DNA of 64,000 nt from Actinomycetota bacterium (GCA_035697485.1 DASSCU010000064.1:1-64000), one strand, 5' to 3'. Positions 29,495 through 39,651 are shown, counted from the stretch's first letter. Notes: generated from the sequence alone by a model not told the origin. Program-made: numbers and translations.

Positions 29495-31267
29495 ATGATC
29501 GAGGCGCGCTTCGACGACCTGACGGGCGCCTCGGACTCGTTCCGCCTGATCGGGCCGGCGGGCGTGCTCGAGGCGCTGCGGGTCGACGAAGTCGCGGGCG
29601 TGATCGCGGCAGCGGAGAGCGCAGCCGCTCGGGGTATGTGGGTCGCGGGCTTCGTCGCCTACGAGGCGGCGCCGGGCCTCGACCCCGCGATGCGTGTGCG
29701 GGACGGGGCAGGCGACGATCCCTTCGCACGGCTGCCGCTGGCGTGGTTCGCCATGTTCGAGGATCGCGAGCGCACCGTGCTACCGGAACCGCAGGACGGC
29801 CCCCCTCGGACCGGGACCGACGCGTGGCGCCCCTCGGTCGATCGCGACTCCTACGACGCCGCGATCGTCCGCATCCGCGAGCACATCGCGGCCGGCGACA
29901 CCTACCAGGTCAACCACACGCTCCGGTTGCGATCCAGGGTGGAAGGCGACGATCGTGGCCTCTACCGGGACCTGTGCTACGCGCAGCGGGGCGCGTACGC
30001 CGCCCACCTGAACCTCGGGCGCTACCGGGTCCTCTCGGCCTCCCCGGAGTTGTTCTTCCGCATCGACGACGGCCGCATCACGACGAGGCCGATGAAGGGC
30101 ACCGCGCGCCGGGGGCGGTGGTCAGCCGAGGACGACGAGGTCGCGGCCGGCCTGCGGGGATCGGTGAAGGATCGCGCCGAGAACGCGATGATCGTCGACC
30201 TGCTCCGCAACGACATGGGGCGGGTCGCTCGCACGGGCACCGTGACCTGGAGCGACGTGTTCGACCTCGAGCGCTACGAGACCGTGTGGCAGCTCACCTC
30301 GACGGTCTCGGCCGACCTCGAGCCCACCGCGTCGCTGGTCGACGTCTTCCGGGCGCTCTTCCCGTGCGGCTCCGTCACGGGGGCGCCGAAAGTCCGGACG
30401 ATGGAGATCATCGCCGAGCTGGAGGATTCTCCGAGAGGCGTGTACTGCGGAGCGATCGGGGTCCTCTCCCCGCGCGGTTCGGACGCTCCCGCCGCGCGGT
30501 TCAGCGTGCCGATCCGCACGGTGGTGCTCGATGCCGACAGCCACACCGCCGAGTACGGGGTCGGGGGCGGCATCACGTGGGGGTCGAGCGCCGAGGGCGA
30601 GTACGACGAGACGGTCGCGAAGGCGCAGGTGCTGACGGCCAAGCGGCCGCGGTTCGAACTGTACGAGACGCTCCGCCACGACCCTGGGGAGGGGTTCCGC
30701 CACCTCGATCGGCACCTCAGGCGTCTGCGGGAGTCGAGCGCCTACTTCGGGTTCGCGTACGACGAACGAGCCGTGGTGACGGCCCTGCAGCAGGCGGCGG
30801 CGCGCTTCCCCGACCGGCCAGCCCGGCTCCGGGTCTCCGTCGACCGCCGAGGCGCGGTCGACGTGGGCGCCACCGCGCTCGTCACGTCAGCGGAACCCGT
30901 TCGCGTGGCGGTCGACCGCGGCCACCCCGTGGACCACGCCGACCCGATGATGTTCCACAAGAACAGCCTGCGCGGCGTCTACGAGGAGGCGAGGGCCCGC
31001 CACCCCGACGCCGACGAGGTCCTGCTCATGAACGACCGGGGAGAGATCACCGAGGCCACGATCGCCAACGTCGCCGTCGCTCTCGATGGGCAGTGGGTGA
31101 CCCCGCCCCTCGACGCCGGACTGCTGCCGGGCGTGGGCCGTGAAGTCGCGCTCGAGGAGGGATGGCTGGTCGAGGGCACCGTGCAACTCGACGACCTAGA
31201 CCGGGCCGACGCGATCGAGCTGGTGAGCGACGTCCGCGGGCGACGACGCGTGCTGCTGGTCGAATGA
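29495..31267 (+). CDS. pabBC: Aminodeoxychorismate synthase component I fused to aminodeoxychorismate lyase
   Basis: A 590-residue fusion for the p-aminobenzoate branch of folate synthesis. The N-terminal part (to about 390) is PabB: PMKGTARRG with the nucleophilic Lys, then FPCGSVTGAPKVRTMEII and YGVGGGITW. The C-terminal part (about 395-590) is a class IV PLP enzyme (PabC) with HKNSLRGVYEEA carrying the Schiff-base Lys and NDRGEITEATIANV before the end. ATG 29495 has TATCGT six bases upstream, so the mRNA is probably leaderless. It is divergent from mnmA. The glutamine amidotransferase PabA is not in the window. Confidence 0.94.
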   Translation: MIEARFDDLTGASDSFRLIGPAGVLEALRVDEVAGVIAAAESAAARGMWVAGFVAYEAAPGLDPAMRVRDGAGDDPFARLPLAWFAMFEDRERTVLPEPQDGPPRTGTDAWRPSVDRDSYDAAIVRIREHIAAGDTYQVNHTLRLRSRVEGDDRGLYRDLCYAQRGAYAAHLNLGRYRVLSASPELFFRIDDGRITTRPMKGTARRGRWSAEDDEVAAGLRGSVKDRAENAMIVDLLRNDMGRVARTGTVTWSDVFDLERYETVWQLTSTVSADLEPTASLVDVFRALFPCGSVTGAPKVRTMEIIAELEDSPRGVYCGAIGVLSPRGSDAPAARFSVPIRTVVLDADSHTAEYGVGGGITWGSSAEGEYDETVAKAQVLTAKRPRFELYETLRHDPGEGFRHLDRHLRRLRESSAYFGFAYDERAVVTALQQAAARFPDRPARLRVSVDRRGAVDVGATALVTSAEPVRVAVDRGHPVDHADPMMFHKNSLRGVYEEARARHPDADEVLLMNDRGEITEATIANVAVALDGQWVTPPLDAGLLPGVGREVALEEGWLVEGTVQLDDLDRADAIELVSDVRGRRRVLLVE

Positions 31268-31284
31268 GGCCGTGCTCGGGCCGG

Positions 31285-31464
31285 CTATTCGGGGTCGACC
31301 GGGGCCCTGGCCCCCGGGAAGCGGAACGGGTGCACGGTGTGCTCGTCCAACGGGCAGGCGCACAGCGGGCAGCGAGGCGGCTCCTCGTAGACGAGCACGG
31401 TTCGCTCGCAGTACGGGCAGGCGCCCTCTCGCATCGCAGGAGGCTCGGCGATCTCGTTCGTCAT
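31285..31464 (-). CDS. Small zinc-ribbon-like protein
   Basis: A 59-residue protein with CPYC and, 14 residues later, CPLCAC, spaced as in rubredoxin-type or zinc-ribbon folds; the end is Pro-rich. ATG 31464 is the first codon that leaves both Cys pairs and no low-complexity leader. I see no strong Shine-Dalgarno site. The 3' end is convergent with pabBC, 17 bases apart. A DNA/RNA- or protein-binding role is possible; the family is not identified. Confidence 0.55.
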   Translation of the reverse strand: MTNEIAEPPAMREGACPYCERTVLVYEEPPRCPLCACPLDEHTVHPFRFPGARAPVDPE

Positions 31465-31629
31465 AAAGGGTTCCACGCTCGGGGGGAGCGGTCTGCACCC
31501 TGCATCGGCACCACCCGCGGCTACCTTGAATCGGGGATACCTGAGGGCTGCACCCTGTGCGCGACAGAACATCTGAGGAACTCAAGGGATCCCCCGCTGT
31601 ACGCCGTCCGGGGGAACCCTCGAACGGCC

Positions 31630-31680
31630 GACCCCGGAACGGAACGAGGCCCTCCGGGGGAGGGCCTCGTGGTCGGGGTC
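31630..31680 (-). terminator. Strong stem-loop after the small Cys/Lys-rich gene
   Basis: A perfect ten-pair stem (CGAGGCCCTC at 31645-31654 with GAGGGCCTCG at 31660-31669, five-base loop) sits inside a second arm pair GACCCCG/CGGGGTC (31630-31636 and 31674-31680). It lies 18 bases after the stop of the minus-strand gene at 31698. On that strand a TTCCGTTCC stretch follows, which is only a weak T-run. Confidence 0.6.
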
Positions 31681-31697
31681 GATCGTCGGCGGGTGTT

Positions 31698-31898
31698 TCA
31701 GGCGGCCTTCCGGCTCTTGCGCTTGCCGCGAGGCACGTAGCTGTGCACCGGTTCGTGCTGCCAGCAGAACTGCCACTTGTTGTAGCGCGAGAGCTTCGTG
31801 TCGCAGCCTCGCTCGGCGCAGACGCGATCGCCCGCGTACTGGCGGTTCGGACGCGGGAGCGTCCGGACGGCCGCGCCCCGGTACCTCTCCTCTGCCAC
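31698..31898 (-). CDS. Small basic protein with a C-x4-C...C-x2-H zinc-type motif
   Basis: A 66-residue protein: VCAERGC, then LSRYNKWQFCWQHEP, so the spacing is Cys-x4-Cys-x13-Cys-x2-His, followed by a Lys/Arg-rich tail (RGKRKSRKAA). The arrangement of a C..GC pair, an LS-x-YN bridge and C-x2-H recurs in small actinobacterial proteins, suggesting a one-zinc finger that may bind nucleic acid. GTG 31898 has AAAGGA ten bases upstream; another GTG four codons earlier is nearer to it. A strong stem-loop follows the gene. Function unknown. Confidence 0.6.
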   Translation of the reverse strand: MAEERYRGAAVRTLPRPNRQYAGDRVCAERGCDTKLSRYNKWQFCWQHEPVHSYVPRGKRKSRKAA

Positions 31899-32061
31899 GT
31901 CGTTCACATCCTTTCGGACGGGACCGGCGGACGGCTCGGGGTGTCGGTCCCGCTTTGCACGTTCTTCGAACGGCGAACGGCATCGGTTCATTCCGCGACG
32001 TGAACGGAGTGTGACTGCATAGGTTCGGAGGCCAGGAGGTCGGGAACCGATGCAGGCCGGG

Positions 32062-32832
32062 TCAGGCGCCGAAGCGCGGATCGCGCTTTTCCAGGAACGC
32101 CCGCATGCCCTCGCGCTGGTCGGCCGTGCCGAACAGATCCAGGAAGAGCCGACGCTCCCGCGCAATGCCCTCAGGACCGGACGAGACGAGCGCGGCCCCG
32201 ATCGCGGCCTTGGCGGCCGCGAGCGCCTGCCGCGGACCGCGGGCGAACGCCCGAGCCGCCTCGACCGCCGTGGGAAGCACGTCGGCCGCCGGTACCACGC
32301 GGTCGGCGATGCCGAGGCGGCGGGCCTCGTCGGCCCGCACGAGACGCCCCGAGTAGACGAGGTCGCGGGCGCCGCTCGGACCGATCATCTGGGTCAGGCG
32401 TTGCGTCCCCCCGGCTCCGGGGATGACCCCGAGCGTGATCTCGGGCTGGCCGACGGTGGCGTCGTCGGCCAAGAACCGCAGGTCCGCCCCAAGGGCGAGC
32501 TCGAGCCCTCCGCCGAGCGCGAAGCCGTTGACGGCCGCGATCGAGACCTTGGGGATCTCAGCGAGGAGGTCGGACGCCGCGCCGAGCGCGTCGACGGTCG
32601 GCCGCACCTCGTCGGGGCCCCACTCGGCCATCGCTTTGATGTCGGCGCCCGCGGCGAAGATGCGCTCGCCACCCCACAGCACGAGGGATCCGACCTCATC
32701 GCGGTCGGCCGCCTCACGGATCGCGTCGTTGAGCTCGGTCGCGAGCTGAAGATCGATCGCGTTCGCCGGTGGCCGGTCGAGCCGGACGATACCGACAGCG
32801 TCGTCGACCTCGAGCCTCACGGAGTCGCCCAT
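32062..32832 (-). CDS. Enoyl-CoA hydratase/isomerase family protein
   Basis: A 256-residue crotonase-fold enzyme. It has the oxyanion-hole strand IFAAGADIKAM (about 58-68) and NGFALGGGLELALGADLRFL (about 102), and a Glu in QPEITLGVIPGAGGTQRL (about 128-145) in the position of the second hydratase glutamate, so hydration of a 2-enoyl-CoA is likely. ATG 32832 is 13 bases after the NmrA-like stop; a TAGCAT box lies ten bases upstream. The two genes probably share a transcript. Chain-length preference is not predictable. Confidence 0.93.
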   Translation of the reverse strand: MGDSVRLEVDDAVGIVRLDRPPANAIDLQLATELNDAIREAADRDEVGSLVLWGGERIFAAGADIKAMAEWGPDEVRPTVDALGAASDLLAEIPKVSIAAVNGFALGGGLELALGADLRFLADDATVGQPEITLGVIPGAGGTQRLTQMIGPSGARDLVYSGRLVRADEARRLGIADRVVPAADVLPTAVEAARAFARGPRQALAAAKAAIGAALVSSGPEGIARERRLFLDLFGTADQREGMRAFLEKRDPRFGA

Positions 32833-32845
32833 CGTGGCGGCGATG

Positions 32846-33736
32846 CTACCGGGCCGCGGCGTCGGCCGTCGCCGCCGAGGCGACGGCCGACCGCATGGCG
32901 TCGGCGAACGGCGTCGTGGAGAGGCCGAACCGCTCGGCTGCATCGGGTGCGTCCGAGCGCGCCGACGTGATGAGAGCGTCGACGACGTGGCGACTGACCG
33001 GGCGCTCGAACAGAGTCGAGAGGCGAGAGCGCGCCGTCTCGCCCTCGAGATGGTCGGGTCGGGCGGCGGGGCCGGCGAGCAGCGCGAGCACCTCGTCGGC
33101 GGCCACCACGTCGGGACCCTCGAGGCCCCAGATACCGGCGAGGTCCTCGTCGAGGTCGTCGGCGACCGCGAGGGTAGCGGCGAGGTCACCGACGGCAACC
33201 GGCGCGACCCGCCGTCGGCCGGACCCCCAGACGATCGGTGGCACCTGAAGCGCGCCGGCCACCGTGGCGGCGAACCAGAGTGAGCCGGCGCCCACGACCG
33301 GGGCGCTCCGGATCACGGCATGTTGCAGGCCCGACGTGACCACGACCTCTTCTGCGAGACCCTTGGCTCGCAGGAACGGCACCGCCGACGCCGGCGAGGC
33401 TCCCGGAACCGAGACGAACACGATCCGCCGCACCCCCGCCTCTCGAGCGGCGGTCACCGCTCGCACGGTCGAACCGTGGTTCGCGGCGAGCAGGGCGTCG
33501 TCGTCGACCTGGTCGGGTCCGCCGACCAGATGCACGAGCGTGAACACCCCTCGGAGCACCTCTGCGAGATCGTCCGCCTCGTCGAGCCGGCCGATCGTGA
33601 CCTTCGCCCCGAGCGCGCGGAGCGGTTCCGCGGCGTCGGGATCGCGGATCGCGACCCTCACCTCGTCCTTTCGGGCGAGCAGCGGCACGAGGGCGTGCCC
33701 GACCGGGCCGGAGGCCCCGGTGACCATGACCGTCAT
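32846..33736 (-). CDS. NmrA-like/atypical SDR NAD(P)-binding protein
   Basis: A 296-residue Rossmann protein starting TVMVTGASGPVGHALVPLL, the nucleotide-binding motif of atypical short-chain dehydrogenases (NmrA/HSCARG or NAD-dependent epimerase-like). FVSVPGASPASAVPFLRAKG replaces the usual YxxxK active site, so it may be a sensor or a non-canonical reductase. ATG 33736 has TAGCAT six bases upstream (33743-33748), a leaderless arrangement. It is divergent from the Fur-family gene and their promoters share a 77-base gap. Confidence 0.87.
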   Translation of the reverse strand: MTVMVTGASGPVGHALVPLLARKDEVRVAIRDPDAAEPLRALGAKVTIGRLDEADDLAEVLRGVFTLVHLVGGPDQVDDDALLAANHGSTVRAVTAAREAGVRRIVFVSVPGASPASAVPFLRAKGLAEEVVVTSGLQHAVIRSAPVVGAGSLWFAATVAGALQVPPIVWGSGRRRVAPVAVGDLAATLAVADDLDEDLAGIWGLEGPDVVAADEVLALLAGPAARPDHLEGETARSRLSTLFERPVSRHVVDALITSARSDAPDAAERFGLSTTPFADAMRSAVASAATADAAAR

Positions 33737-33770
33737 GGCTCGATGCTACCGAGCGGCCATGCCAAGCACC

Positions 33771-33794
33771 TGCAACGGGCGTTGCACCTGCAAC
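33771..33794 (+). promoter_or_regulatory. Nur-like operator upstream of the Fur-family gene
   Basis: TGCAACGGGCGTTGCA (33771-33786) is a perfect six-plus-six inverted repeat, followed two bases later by a third TGCAAC (33789-33794). The elements resemble the TTGCAA half-sites described for the nickel-responsive Fur-family regulator Nur. A TACTAT -10 box (33802-33807) follows and ends six bases before the GTG start, so binding would block the promoter and autoregulate the gene. Confidence 0.6.
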
Positions 33795-33813
33795 GCCCTG
33801 CTACTATCGGCGC

Positions 33814-34254
33814 GTGGAACGCACCGGACACGACTACGCCGACGTGATGGATCAGCTGCGCAGCAGGGGGCTTCGAATGACCCCACAGCGACGGGCGATC
33901 GTCACCGAGGTCATGCGCACCCAGGGACACATCTCCCCCAGCGTGATCGCCCGCAAGGTGCAGGGCGAGATGCCGGGCGTCAACGCCTCCACCGTCTACC
34001 GCACGCTCACCCTGCTCGAAGATGTCGGCGTGTTGTCCCACTCCCACCTCGAGACCGGCGCCGAGTACCACAAGACCGAGGAAGCAGAGCACGTGCACCT
34101 CACGTGCGGACGATGCGGCAAGGATGACCCGCTCTCACTCGCAGAGGCCCATGCCCTGCAGGATCTGATCCGGCGACACCATGGCTTCGAGGCCGACCTG
34201 ACCCACTTCGCGATCACGGGTCGGTGCGCGACCTGCGCCGCGAAGGCGGGCTAA
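33814..34254 (+). CDS. Fur-family metalloregulator, probably nickel-responsive (Nur-like)
   Basis: A 146-residue Fur-family repressor. The winged helix spans about 8-85, with RMTPQRRAIVTEVM and NASTVYRTLTLLEDVGVL as the recognition region. The metal half has HVHLTCGRCGK and GRCATC, giving two CxxC pairs for the structural zinc and His residues for the sensing site. GTG 33814 is six bases after a TACTAT box. It is convergent with the cbiMNQO operon and the same TTGCA-type operator is upstream of both, so nickel or cobalt sensing is the best guess; zinc (Zur) or iron are alternatives. Confidence 0.88.
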   Translation: MERTGHDYADVMDQLRSRGLRMTPQRRAIVTEVMRTQGHISPSVIARKVQGEMPGVNASTVYRTLTLLEDVGVLSHSHLETGAEYHKTEEAEHVHLTCGRCGKDDPLSLAEAHALQDLIRRHHGFEADLTHFAITGRCATCAAKAG

Positions 34255-35048
34255 GGCTTCCGCGTCTCGCCCCGGGCCCGCTCGGCCTCCGCCAACGCGG
34301 GGAAGAACCCGAACGGCAGCTCCAAGCGGTTGGCCGCCATCAACGCCTCGTCGGCGAGCACCTCCGCCGTAGCCCCGTCGGCGACGACCCGCCCACCGTT
34401 CATCACGAGGGAACGTGGGCACAGCTCCAACGCGTAGGGGAGGTCGTGGGTGACCATCAGCATCGTGATGTCGAGCGTTCGCAGGATGTCGGCGAGCTCC
34501 CGGCGGCTCGCAGGGTCGAGGTTGGACGACGGTTCGTCGAGCACCAGGATCTGCGGCCGCATCGCGAGCACGGTGGCAACAGCCACCCGCCGTCGCTGCC
34601 CGAAGCTCAGGTGGTGGGGCGCGCGGTCTGCGAAGGCCTCCATGCCGACCGACCTGAGCGCCTGGACGACGCGTTCGTCGAGGTCTTCACCTCGCAGGCC
34701 GAGGTTCGCGGGCCCGAACGCCACGTCGTCGCGGACCGTCGGCATGAACAGCTGGTCGTCGGGGTCCTGGAAGACGATGCCGACGCGGCGTCGCACCTCC
34801 TGCAGGTGCTCCTTCACGACCGGCAGCCCGCCCACGCGCACCGATCCGGCCTGCGCCGCGTGCACCCCGTTCAGGTGCAGCACGAGCGTGGTCTTGCCGG
34901 CTCCGTTGGGACCGAGCAGCGCGACCCGCTCGCCGGACCCGATCGAGAGGTCCACGCCGAACAGCGCCTGTGTACCGCCCGGATAGGCGAACGCGAGGTC
35001 GTTGACCTCCAGGGCCGGTCCGGTCACGGGGTCCCTGGACTCGGTCAT
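34251..35048 (-). CDS. cbiO: Cobalt/nickel ECF transporter ATPase
   Basis: A 265-residue ATPase of the energy-coupling module: Walker A GPNGAGKTT, Q-loop FQDPDDQLF, signature LSFGQRRR, Walker B LVLDEPSSNLD and switch His in MVTHDL. ATG 35048 overlaps the cbiQ stop as ATGA (35045-35048). At the other end its TAG stop (34251-34253) overlaps the TAA of the convergent Fur-family gene by three bases. It is last in a minus-strand cbiM-N-Q-O operon. Confidence 0.95.
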   Translation of the reverse strand: MTESRDPVTGPALEVNDLAFAYPGGTQALFGVDLSIGSGERVALLGPNGAGKTTLVLHLNGVHAAQAGSVRVGGLPVVKEHLQEVRRRVGIVFQDPDDQLFMPTVRDDVAFGPANLGLRGEDLDERVVQALRSVGMEAFADRAPHHLSFGQRRRVAVATVLAMRPQILVLDEPSSNLDPASRRELADILRTLDITMLMVTHDLPYALELCPRSLVMNGGRVVADGATAEVLADEALMAANRLELPFGFFPALAEAERARGETRKP

Positions 35049-35812
35049 GCCTGCTGCATCCACGCGATCGCGCAGATCGGCAACGCCGCAGCCGGGAGGA
35101 TCGACGCCGTGAGCCACTGCCGCGCATTGGCGTGGGCCTCACCCATCTCCGGCATCGAGCCCGAGTAGCCGCGTGAGACCATCGCGAGGTAGACGCGCTC
35201 GCCGCGCTCGTACGCCCGGATGAAGAGCGCCCCGGCGCTCTGCCCGATCGCCTTGGTCTGCCAGATCCACCGGCCCTCGAACCCTCGCGACTGGCGCGCG
35301 ATCCGCATGCGGCGCATGTCGTCGGCGATCACGTCCATGTAGCGCACCATGAACGAGGCGATCGACGTGAACGCCCTCGGGACCCGCAGCCGGTCGAACC
35401 CGGTGAGGAACTCCGCCATCGTCGTGGTCGCGGCGAGCAACGAGCTCGCGAGCACGCCGATCGTGGCCTTCGCGAGGATGTTCCAGGCCCCCCAGAGCCC
35501 CTCGACCGAGAGCGAGACGCCGAGCACGTCGACGCGTTCGCCCTGGCCCACGAACGGCAGGAAGAACGCGAAGGCGACGAACGGGATCTCGATCGCGAGG
35601 CGGCGCAGCAGGAACGTCGCCGGGATCGACGCCCACGCGGCGGCGAGGAGCACGAGGGCTGCGAAGATCCCGAAGGCCCAGAACGCCTCCCGAGGGGTGG
35701 CCACGACGATGAGCACGAAGAGGAACTGCGCGACGAGCTTCGTCTCCGGCGCCAGCCGGTGCACGACGCTGTGGCCGTGGAAGTACAGCGCGTGCGCGTG
35801 ACTGCCGCTCAC
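35045..35812 (-). CDS. cbiQ: Cobalt/nickel ECF transporter transmembrane subunit
   Basis: A 255-residue EcfT/CbiQ protein with about five membrane spans and the coupling-helix signatures ARQSRG (about 176-181) and a SRGYSG second motif near the end, which contact the ATPase. GTG 35812 follows the small CbiN-like gene by 19 bases and the stop overlaps cbiO by four. With CbiM it forms the membrane part of a nickel or cobalt uptake system. Confidence 0.93.
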   Translation of the reverse strand: MSGSHAHALYFHGHSVVHRLAPETKLVAQFLFVLIVVATPREAFWAFGIFAALVLLAAAWASIPATFLLRRLAIEIPFVAFAFFLPFVGQGERVDVLGVSLSVEGLWGAWNILAKATIGVLASSLLAATTTMAEFLTGFDRLRVPRAFTSIASFMVRYMDVIADDMRRMRIARQSRGFEGRWIWQTKAIGQSAGALFIRAYERGERVYLAMVSRGYSGSMPEMGEAHANARQWLTASILPAAALPICAIAWMQQA

Positions 35813-35831
35813 AGGAACACCGGTCCCCTGC

Positions 35832-36179
35832 TCAGCCGGCGGTGGCGGGCGACCTCGCGTCGTGGTCGTCCTCGGATCGCGGGCGCCGGGCGTGGACGAT
35901 GCCGAAGAGCACGAGGGCGATGCCGCCCGTGATCGCGACGCCGATGATCCCCGAGAGGCCGGTGCCGAGCGACTCGTCGCCGACCCCCTCCACCCCGTAG
36001 CCGGCGAGAGGACTGTCGGCGAGATCGTGGTCCTCGGCCGTCTCGATGAAGCCCTCGTTGGTCGCCACCTTCTCGAGGCCGTCCGGGCTCGAGCTGGCGA
36101 GCGGGCTCACGAAGAAGGCCAGGCCGAGGGCAACGATCAACCCACCGACCACGATCGCGACGATGCCCGTGCGGGTCAT
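35832..36179 (-). CDS. CbiN-like (PDGLE domain) small membrane protein
   Basis: A 115-residue protein with two membrane helices (about 6-26 and 75-95) that enclose an outside loop beginning SSPDGLEKVATNEGF, the PDGLE domain that replaces or resembles CbiN in metal ECF transporters. The C-terminus is charged and His/Asp-rich. ATG 36179 overlaps the cbiM stop as ATGA. It is needed with CbiM for substrate loading in related systems. Confidence 0.9.
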   Translation of the reverse strand: MTRTGIVAIVVGGLIVALGLAFFVSPLASSSPDGLEKVATNEGFIETAEDHDLADSPLAGYGVEGVGDESLGTGLSGIIGVAITGGIALVLFGIVHARRPRSEDDHDARSPATAG

Positions 36180-36874
36180 CGTCGGGACCCCTCGACCGCG
36201 AGGTCGGAGCCGAGCTGCAGCTCGGGCACGAGATCCTGCGCCCCGTACACGAGATCGGGGCGCACGGCGACCACCGCTCCGACCGTGAGGGCCGTGATCA
36301 AGCCTTCGCCGATCCCGATGAGGAAGTGCACTCCCAGCATGGCCGTGAGCACGGTGCTCAGCGGCGCATCGCCGGTGCCGCCGATCGCGTACAGGATCGT
36401 GAACGCGAACGCCGCGACCAGCACCGAGAGCAGTCCCGCGAAGAACGACGCGGCGACGACGGAGCCGCGGTTGGCGGGGAGGAACCTCCTGATGCCCAAG
36501 AAGATCGCGAGCCCGCTCCATCCGGGGATGATCGAGATCAGCAGGATGTTGGTGCCGAGCGCCGTCAGCCCCCCGTCTGCGAACAGGAGCGCCTGCACCA
36601 CGAGCACGATGGCGACCGCGATCGTGCCGGCCCACGGGCCGACCATGATGCACGCGAGCGCCCCGCCGAGCAGATGCCCGCTGGTGCCCGCGGCGACGGG
36701 GAAGTTCAACATCTGCACCGCGAAGACGAAGGCGGCCACGAGCCCCGCCATGGGTGCGAGTCGATCGGAAAGCGACTCCTTGGCCCGCATCAGGGAATAG
36801 CCGATGCCACCGGCCGACACCATCCCGGTCGCGACCGAGACCCCTGCGCTCAGGAATCCATCAGGTACGTGCAC
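36176..36874 (-). CDS. cbiM: Cobalt/nickel ECF transporter substrate-binding subunit
   Basis: A 232-residue substrate-specific subunit with about seven membrane spans. It starts MHVPDGFLS: the N-terminal Met-His that coordinates the metal in CbiM/NikM is intact, which fixes the start at GTG 36874 (GGGAGG eight bases upstream). Further family blocks are LPANRGS and HFLIGIGEGLIT. It heads the four-gene operon. Sequence alone does not separate nickel from cobalt; the Nur-like operators favour nickel while the neighbouring B12-dependent mutase would fit cobalt. Confidence 0.94.
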   Translation of the reverse strand: MHVPDGFLSAGVSVATGMVSAGGIGYSLMRAKESLSDRLAPMAGLVAAFVFAVQMLNFPVAAGTSGHLLGGALACIMVGPWAGTIAVAIVLVVQALLFADGGLTALGTNILLISIIPGWSGLAIFLGIRRFLPANRGSVVAASFFAGLLSVLVAAFAFTILYAIGGTGDAPLSTVLTAMLGVHFLIGIGEGLITALTVGAVVAVRPDLVYGAQDLVPELQLGSDLAVEGSRR

Positions 36875-36916
36875 CGACCAAACCTCCCGCCCGCACGAGC
36901 GTGTACATCCGTAATG

Positions 36917-36937
36917 TTGCAGTTGCAACGGGCTGCA
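36917..36937 (-). promoter_or_regulatory. Nur-like operator upstream of cbiM
   Basis: On the plus strand TTGCA, one base, TTGCAA, five bases, TGCA (36917-36937). It shares the core GTTGCA/TGCAACGGG with the site in front of the Fur-family gene and lies 43-63 bases upstream of the cbiM start, in a position to repress the operon. Confidence 0.6.
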
Positions 36938-37019
36938 TGAAGCTCCCTCGAGGCTACCGAGCGCTGGTCGCATCCGTCAATGCCGGGAGCACACGTGCAG
37001 AGCTTCCGCGGGCCGAGGG

Positions 37020-38666
<1,647 letters not shown>

Positions 38667-38715
38667 CGGACCTCCGGGTCGTGCCGAGCCGGCGGTCCCG
38701 CGCCGATGGACGTGA

Positions 38716-39651
38716 CTACCGGACCGCCCTGTCGACCAGCATAGCGGCGGCCCCGTAGGGATCGACGCGGCGTTCGGCCAGGTCGCCGGCGAGCGACGGA
38801 TCGGCCTCGAGCGCCGCGGCCACCTGCCGCCGGAACCGTTCGGCGGCGAGCGCCTCCACCTCTCGGAGCAGGCGCACCCGGCGCCGCTCGGCGAGCGCCC
38901 CGGTGGCGGCCAGGTGCGTGCGATGCGACTCGACCGCCTCCCACACCGCTTCGACCCCCCCGTGGTCGATCGCCGAGGTCGTGAGCACCGGTGGATCCCA
39001 GTCGCGTGCGGCGCCGAGGTGCAGCATCTGGCGCAGCTCGCGCACCACTTCCTGGGCGCCGTCACGGTCGGCCTTGTTCACGACGAAGACGTCGGCGACC
39101 TCGAGGATGCCCGCCTTCGCCATCTGCACGGCGTCGCCCATGCCCGGGGCGAGCACCACGACCGCGCTGTCGGTGGCCGCGGCGACGTCGACCTCCGCCT
39201 GACCCACGCCCACCGTCTCCACGACGACCCGCTCGTACCCGGCCGCGTCGAGGATGCGGACGGCCTCGGGCGCCGCGAGCGCCATGCCGCCGAGGTGGCC
39301 GCGGGTGGCCATGGACCGGATGAAGACGCTCGTGTCGGTGGCGTGTTCCTGCATGCGGACCCGGTCCCCGAGCAGCGCTCCGCCCGTGTACGGGGAGGTC
39401 GGGTCGACGGCGAGCACGGCCGCCCGCAGGTCGCGGGCCCGGCACACGCGGACGAGCTCGGCGGCGAGCGTGGACTTGCCGACCCCGGGCGCGCCGGTGA
39501 GCCCGATCGTCGCGGCACGTCCGGTGCTCGAGAAGATGCCCTCGGAGAGCGCCTCGAGGCCCGGGTCACCGTCCTCCACGGCGCTGATCGCGCGGGCGAC
39601 CGCGCGACGGTCGGCGCCCAACACCCCCCGGACCAGCGCGTCGACGTCCAT
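38716..39651 (-). CDS. meaB: MeaB-type GTPase, mutase chaperone
   Basis: A 311-residue G3E GTPase. Walker A is GAPGVGKST (about 53-61), then DPTSPYTGGALLGDR as switch I, ETVGVGQAEVD as switch II, and NKADRDGA as the guanine motif. MeaB gates loading of adenosylcobalamin into the mutase and ejects damaged cofactor. Its position 49 bases upstream of the acyl-CoA mutase gene on the same strand supports that partner. ATG 39651 is nine bases after the PrsW-like stop. Confidence 0.95.
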   Translation of the reverse strand: MDVDALVRGVLGADRRAVARAISAVEDGDPGLEALSEGIFSSTGRAATIGLTGAPGVGKSTLAAELVRVCRARDLRAAVLAVDPTSPYTGGALLGDRVRMQEHATDTSVFIRSMATRGHLGGMALAAPEAVRILDAAGYERVVVETVGVGQAEVDVAAATDSAVVVLAPGMGDAVQMAKAGILEVADVFVVNKADRDGAQEVVRELRQMLHLGAARDWDPPVLTTSAIDHGGVEAVWEAVESHRTHLAATGALAERRRVRLLREVEALAAERFRRQVAAALEADPSLAGDLAERRVDPYGAAAMLVDRAVR

